Below, in pieces: positions 62,700-64,000 of a stretch of DNA of 64,000 nt. The first letter of the stretch is position 1. Every line of letters begins with the position of its first letter. The stretch is taken from the NCBI RefSeq assembly GCF_964199755.1, contig NC_133898.1, positions 104,646,847 through 104,710,846 on the forward strand. The letters are read 5' to 3'. Below the pieces are notes generated by a model that did not search any database, was not told the DNA's origin, and worked only from the letters and a program-made list of their open reading frames with translations. The position numbers and the translations under genes were made by a program. The DNA is from Larus michahellis. Its lineage: Eukaryota; Chordata; Aves; Charadriiformes; Laridae.

Positions 62700-62748
62700 A
62701 CAAGAACCTAAGGGTCTTTTCCAACCTCAATGATTCTGTGATTCTATC
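62700..62748 (+). mobile_element. CR1 LINE 3' tail fragment
   Basis: 'aagggtcttttccaacctca' followed by 'atgattctgtgattctat' is the last ~50 bases of a CR1 3' UTR and its terminal repeat, + orientation. Everything upstream in the element is missing through 5' truncation. Confidence 0.88.
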
Positions 62749-64000
62749 CCTTTGTAGACTGTGTCTATTAAATGAAATTATTGTTGTTCTAATTCTCATG
62801 TATTTGTCTGTAGTCAAGTTGAGGAAGCTATATTCATACAATCTGGAAAAGCTGTACCCATAATCCAGAGTAATTGTTATAAATTAATAACAACTTGTCT
62901 GGGCATATCCATTAAAAACATCCCCTTTTTAAAAGTGAGGTGGAAATATAGGTGGGATATTCAGCTATAACGTGCTTCAAAATATTTCAAGATACTGTGT
63001 TGGACTTTTAGGATATGGATGGAATCAGTTTTGGAGGTAGAGGTGTTAAATTCTGTCCTGGCAAACCTAGACTACAGAAGAGGAAAGAGCAGGGACACTG
63101 AATGATTTGTGAGTCTGATTTTGGAGCAGTGGGCGGATGGCACGCGGTGGCACCTGGTGCCTGGAGCCATGGGGTTCTGGTGGTATGGTTTGCAAAAACA
63201 TTAGCTGAGAAATCAAAAGAGAGGGCAGACAGAAGTGTGGATGATAAAGCCACGGGAGCAAGAGCAAGAACAGCGTACAACCCCACGACAGCTGTAGTCT
63301 TTGTAGTGATTTATGGTGGCTGAGATCCAGCAGGAACATAGCTTTGGGAAGGTTGCTCCCAAGGTTACCTCAGCTGGGGTATCTGTCAATAACTACAAGT
63401 CATAACATGCTAGTCATCCTGAAGGTTAATCTGCTACTCCTGACCAGGTTACCTTGCTGCCTCGTACATGAAATGTGGGCAAATGTTCTGCAGTGAGGCT
63501 GTCCCAGGCCCAGCCAAGCCTAAACCTGAAAGTCGGAGAGTGAAATGTCTGAGCAGCCAAATAGGAAAAAACTGAAGACCCTCAGATAGAGAATGAAAAC
63601 AGTGTGCTTCATCCTCTGAGGATGGCTAAATACTTCTGTGTTCATTTTCACGTCTGTGCACTCTCGCTCTTTGACCTTGAAGAGCACTGGAATAGCTTCT
63701 TCTTGTGAAGCCTCTTTTTACTCTGGCTGTGCGCTCTGTAAAATACCTCGTTCCTAAGGGCCTCCCGACACCTTGCATTTCCTCATGGAGATCTCAAGCA
63801 TTATTTTAGAATGGGCTAAAAAAGGCCCTTCTATAAGGCCAAGAAGTCTATTTACAGATAGTTTTACAAAATAGTGAAAAAGGAGAAGAAGCACTGGATT
63901 TAAAGCACCCAAACTGAGATTTGAGATCTGGTGCAACGGAGAGACGATGTGTGGTTAGTCTGGCTTTTGTTCTCAGAATATAGACTTGTGCCTTTCTGAG

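Larger units (their letters stand above)
54717..64000 (+). other. BMP5: BMP5 intron 1 (5' part)
   Basis: At least 9.28 kb of intron that continues beyond the window. No segment resembling BMP5 exon 2 was found in any frame. Contents include decayed ancient repeats near 56200 and 57690, T17 at 59252, two enhancer-like blocks at 60690 and 62240, and a CR1 tail at 62700. ORFs such as 61298-61570 (-) or 63008-63339 (-) overlap one another and look compositional. Confidence 0.85.

Noticed and set aside
54717..64000. Search for BMP5 exon 2 in intron 1
   Set aside because: No frame matches the next part of the BMP prodomain; the intron continues past the right edge.

Overview
The window looks like nuclear DNA of a bird. 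It is AT-rich, gene-poor and intron/intergenic in texture. It carries chicken-repeat-1 (CR1) LINEs with the typical ATTCTATGATTCT-type 3' ends, two avian-type retroviral LTRs, and one exon I recognise with confidence: coding exon 1 of bone morphogenetic protein 5 (BMP5), on the + strand at 54233-54716. The species cannot be named from the sequence. No tRNA, rRNA, CRISPR array or bacterial-type operon was seen.

Layout. Positions 1-53.3 kb are the long upstream flank of BMP5. In other amniotes this interval lies between COL21A1 and BMP5 and is rich in distal regulatory DNA (family knowledge; no COL21A1 exon was found here). It holds degraded ancient CR1 pieces at 4.5-5.3, 12.3-12.7 and 18.6-18.9 kb, all on the - strand. 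A younger CR1 at 9.28-10.82 kb (- strand) keeps an uninterrupted 481-codon reverse-transcriptase ORF. A frameshifted CR1 lies at 19.96-20.61 kb (+ strand). A solo LTR sits at 7.35-7.75 kb and an ERVL-like LTR ends near 30.95 kb. Simple repeats and several perfect short hairpins are scattered throughout.

Between 13.5 and 44.3 kb there are several + strand segments with a good 3' splice site, an open frame and a 5' splice site. One of them (32027-32227) has coding-like codon composition, a stop and a nearby AATAAA. They could be exons of an unrecognised gene, exons of a long noncoding RNA, or chance pseudo-exons. I could not assign a family and keep confidence low.

About 53.3-54.23 kb is the presumed promoter/5' leader of BMP5. 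After exon 1, a phase-1 donor opens intron 1, which runs beyond the right edge, so BMP5 exons 2-7 are not in the window. Intron 1 has a MIR/L2-type fossil, a short CR1 tail and two blocks whose motif content suggests conserved enhancers. BMP5 is a secreted TGF-beta-family ligand; this exon supplies only the signal peptide and the first part of the prodomain.
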